Assembly: GCA_002633005.1 (NCBI GenBank) | Contig: NMRA01000547.1 | Coordinates: 73,561-137,560, forward strand | Origin: Phoronis australis | Taxonomy: Eukaryota > Phoronida > Phoronidae | Length of the DNA stretch: 64,000 nucleotides | Reading direction: 5' to 3' | Shown here: one piece after another, positions 62,131 through 64,000 of the stretch | Position numbering within the stretch: position 1 is the first letter of the stretch | How the letters are laid out: every line of letters begins with the position of its first letter | Position numbers and translations under genes: made by a program | Notes under the pieces: generated by a model | What the model saw: the letters and a program-made list of their open reading frames with translations, nothing else | What the model was told of the DNA's origin: nothing | Database searches by the model: none

Positions 62131-63769
62131 TTTAAGTGACAGGTGACTCACGTATGCCGCACATGTTGCCTCAGAAACAAAACAGGGTTACATATACTGC
62201 AATGGCGTTGTCTGTGTTTAGTTTGCGAACAGTTTAATGTGAAGACATTGAGCAACAATGGATATTGTGAATACTCAGTCAGGGCGTGTTACACGACAAA
62301 TATGTATATTTTCTATCACAAAGTTTGATAAGTCCATTAATAGCTCACTTGCGAGTTTCTCGTTAGTCAATGTGACGTCACCGGAAAAGGGGCAAAACCC
62401 GCCATATTGGTCTTGTTTTGCCCCGAGTCTTTGCTACACACGCTAAATCTTACTGGAGTTCTTATGGTGAATTTTACGCTTAAAACGTTAACACAACTTA
62501 AGAGATGGTAGATGGATCGTGGAATAATTGTGGATGGACGAAAAAAATGTGAACTTGTCATGTTGTGCGAAGCTGTGAATGGACTGAAACTGGAACTGAA
62601 CTCGGTCTAGGCCTGAATGCCGCAGGCATACACAGGGGCGATAGTATATCCCCAAAAAAGTTACTCACTTCAAAATACAGCTAATAAAATCAAATGAAAC
62701 ATGCATATTTGCACATGGAGTTATAATTAACACATACCCTGACTCTGGATACATTTAGTCTACAAATAACTTGAACATATCCATGAAGACCTCGCTGTTT
62801 GATCGCTCAAGTTTCTCTCACCGAGCGCCATTTTGAGGAAGTTACGTGAAATCACGCCTGTTGACGAACAAAAAGTTCAAGGGACACAACTCTTTCAAAT
62901 TTCACGTGATATTTTTCATGCTATTTTGCAAGTGTCACGCGCCAGGTCTCGCGCTGAGCTCAGTCTCGCGCTAGCTGTTGCCTCATACTCACCTGACTCA
63001 GTTGAAATACTTTGTGGTTATCGCGCGCGCACTTAAAGTTAACAGCAACCACAAAATGGAGTTGGAATTCTTCGCCAAATTCACCTGAATTCCCGTAGCT
63101 ATGCTTCATCGAAGATATGTTTAGAAGCAGAAAGGGTCACTGAAGAAAGTAAGCGCCTTTTAAGTGATAATTTTAGGCGTAGAAAGTATTTTTGACGAGG
63201 TGAAAACTTAATCAGTGAGCGGATTTCGCCTACCGCCCGTTTAAAAACACAGGACGAAATTAGTGCAGAACGCGACAGAACATATTGTTGTGCGAATCTT
63301 AATTTCATTTGGCATAGCAGCAATGCTTGTTTGGCATTTTTCGAACAAAATGGCTAAAAACTTGAAGAAAACAACAGAATACACTCTGCTACCATAGTGG
63401 GCAAATGGCCAAACGACAAGCTTTTGAACCACTTCCTGTGACGTCACAGTTATGTCTCACATATTCTCGCGTTATTGTTATAAACTCGCAAAAGGACTAT
63501 TGAGAGTCAGCAACATTGCTATTTATTTTTTGAGGACATGATGTGAATTTCTTGTCAGCAATAATGGTCAGAAATCTGCACGCCTGTTCAAACTGTCTAA
63601 AAAACCGCAAATTGAAACATTGACGGCACCCAATCACGTAAATTCCAAAATTTTGGACAGCCAATTTTGCCATCTTTCTCATATTTCTCAAATTTCGAAC
63701 GGCCAATATTGCCTATTACTAAAATTTAGGACAGGTTCAAACTATTTATTTTTTCACTGTCCTCAATTT
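62131..63769. other. Intron or upstream sequence without recognised gene
   Basis: 62930-63035 is locally CpG-rich (TCGCGCTGAGC, TATCGCGCGCGC). 63590-63770 has diverged units around AATTTTGGACAG and GGCCAATATTGCC, like 30425-30600. No DOCK exon was found on the minus strand here. Confidence 0.45.
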
Positions 63770-64000
63770 CGGAATTTTTACCATAATTAGCACTCACATG
63801 TGGGGACACAAAATACCCATTAGCTGGTACAGCAGTAATCAGATTCATCTAAACAATGTTGATACCAGTCGCAATGTGAATTAATTGCTGGAAGATTCCA
63901 CAAGGGGTTCAAAACATGGTTCTACAGAGCCTAAACAGACGCAGGCAAAAGATGACAGCAATGTGAACCCACATAATTATACATGTGTGGGTGCATAAAC
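63770..64000 (+). mobile_element. Dispersed tandem element fragment with tail
   Basis: TACAGCAGTAATCAGATTCA is followed by the family tail AAAGATGACAGCAATGTGAA, the hairpin CCCACATAATTATACATGTG with GGGTGCATAAAC, and the window end. Same orientation as all other copies. Confidence 0.6.

Noticed and set aside
62833-63036. 67-residue ORF in a CpG-rich patch, considered as a promoter or first exon
   Set aside because: No homology, no downstream exon on the plus strand, and the CpG-rich stretch is only about 100 bp.

Overview
This window is metazoan nuclear DNA. One protein-coding gene was recognised with confidence: the 3' two thirds or less of a DOCK-D (zizimin, DOCK9/10/11-type) dedicator-of-cytokinesis gene on the minus strand. 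Thirteen short exons (58 to 216 bp) with AG/GT borders run from 58611 down to a stop codon at 20215. Their reading phases join without a break into 1770 nt (589 residues plus stop), covering the region before the DHR2 Rho-GEF domain, all of DHR2 and a short C-terminal tail. The 5' part of the gene lies beyond the right edge.

The rest is intron or flank made largely of old mobile DNA. The mixture (Penelope-like, Gmr1-like Ty3/gypsy, Kolobok/THAP and hAT elements, tRNA-derived SINEs, HIRAN-domain debris, and pearl/Helentron-like dispersed tandem repeats) together with the intron-rich DOCK-D gene suggests a marine invertebrate, probably bilaterian (hemichordate, mollusc or similar). The species cannot be fixed from sequence alone.

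Layout. 1-20214 lies 3' of the gene: hAT-like MITEs, two satellites, a hammerhead-ribozyme-like motif, an unrecognised degenerate coding region (8454-9236), a pearl/Helentron-like element (16745-17735), a 505-bp MITE and a near-perfect hairpin (19615-19690). 20215-38427 holds exons 5 to 13, separated by SINEs, tandem arrays, a long unclassified repeat, a Kolobok-like element with a nested MITE, and a Penelope-like element with GIY-YIG. 38428-53924 contains the longest introns, with a second Kolobok copy, two more dispersed tandem elements and a gypsy remnant whose integrase precedes reverse transcriptase. 53925-58611 holds exons 1 to 3 and a 1-kb terminal-inverted-repeat element carrying a HIRAN remnant. 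58612-64000 is intron or upstream sequence with a hAT element nested in a long repeat.

The most notable signal is that the dispersed tandem elements (16.7-17.7, 20.8-22.6, 26.9-28.45, 44.6-47.4 kb and fragments) are built of roughly 150-bp monomers. Many monomers carry a 14-mer matching the bilaterian CTCF core motif CCASYAGRKGGCRS. Eight exact matches occur, all on the plus strand, and every recognisable element tail is in the same orientation, antisense to the DOCK gene.
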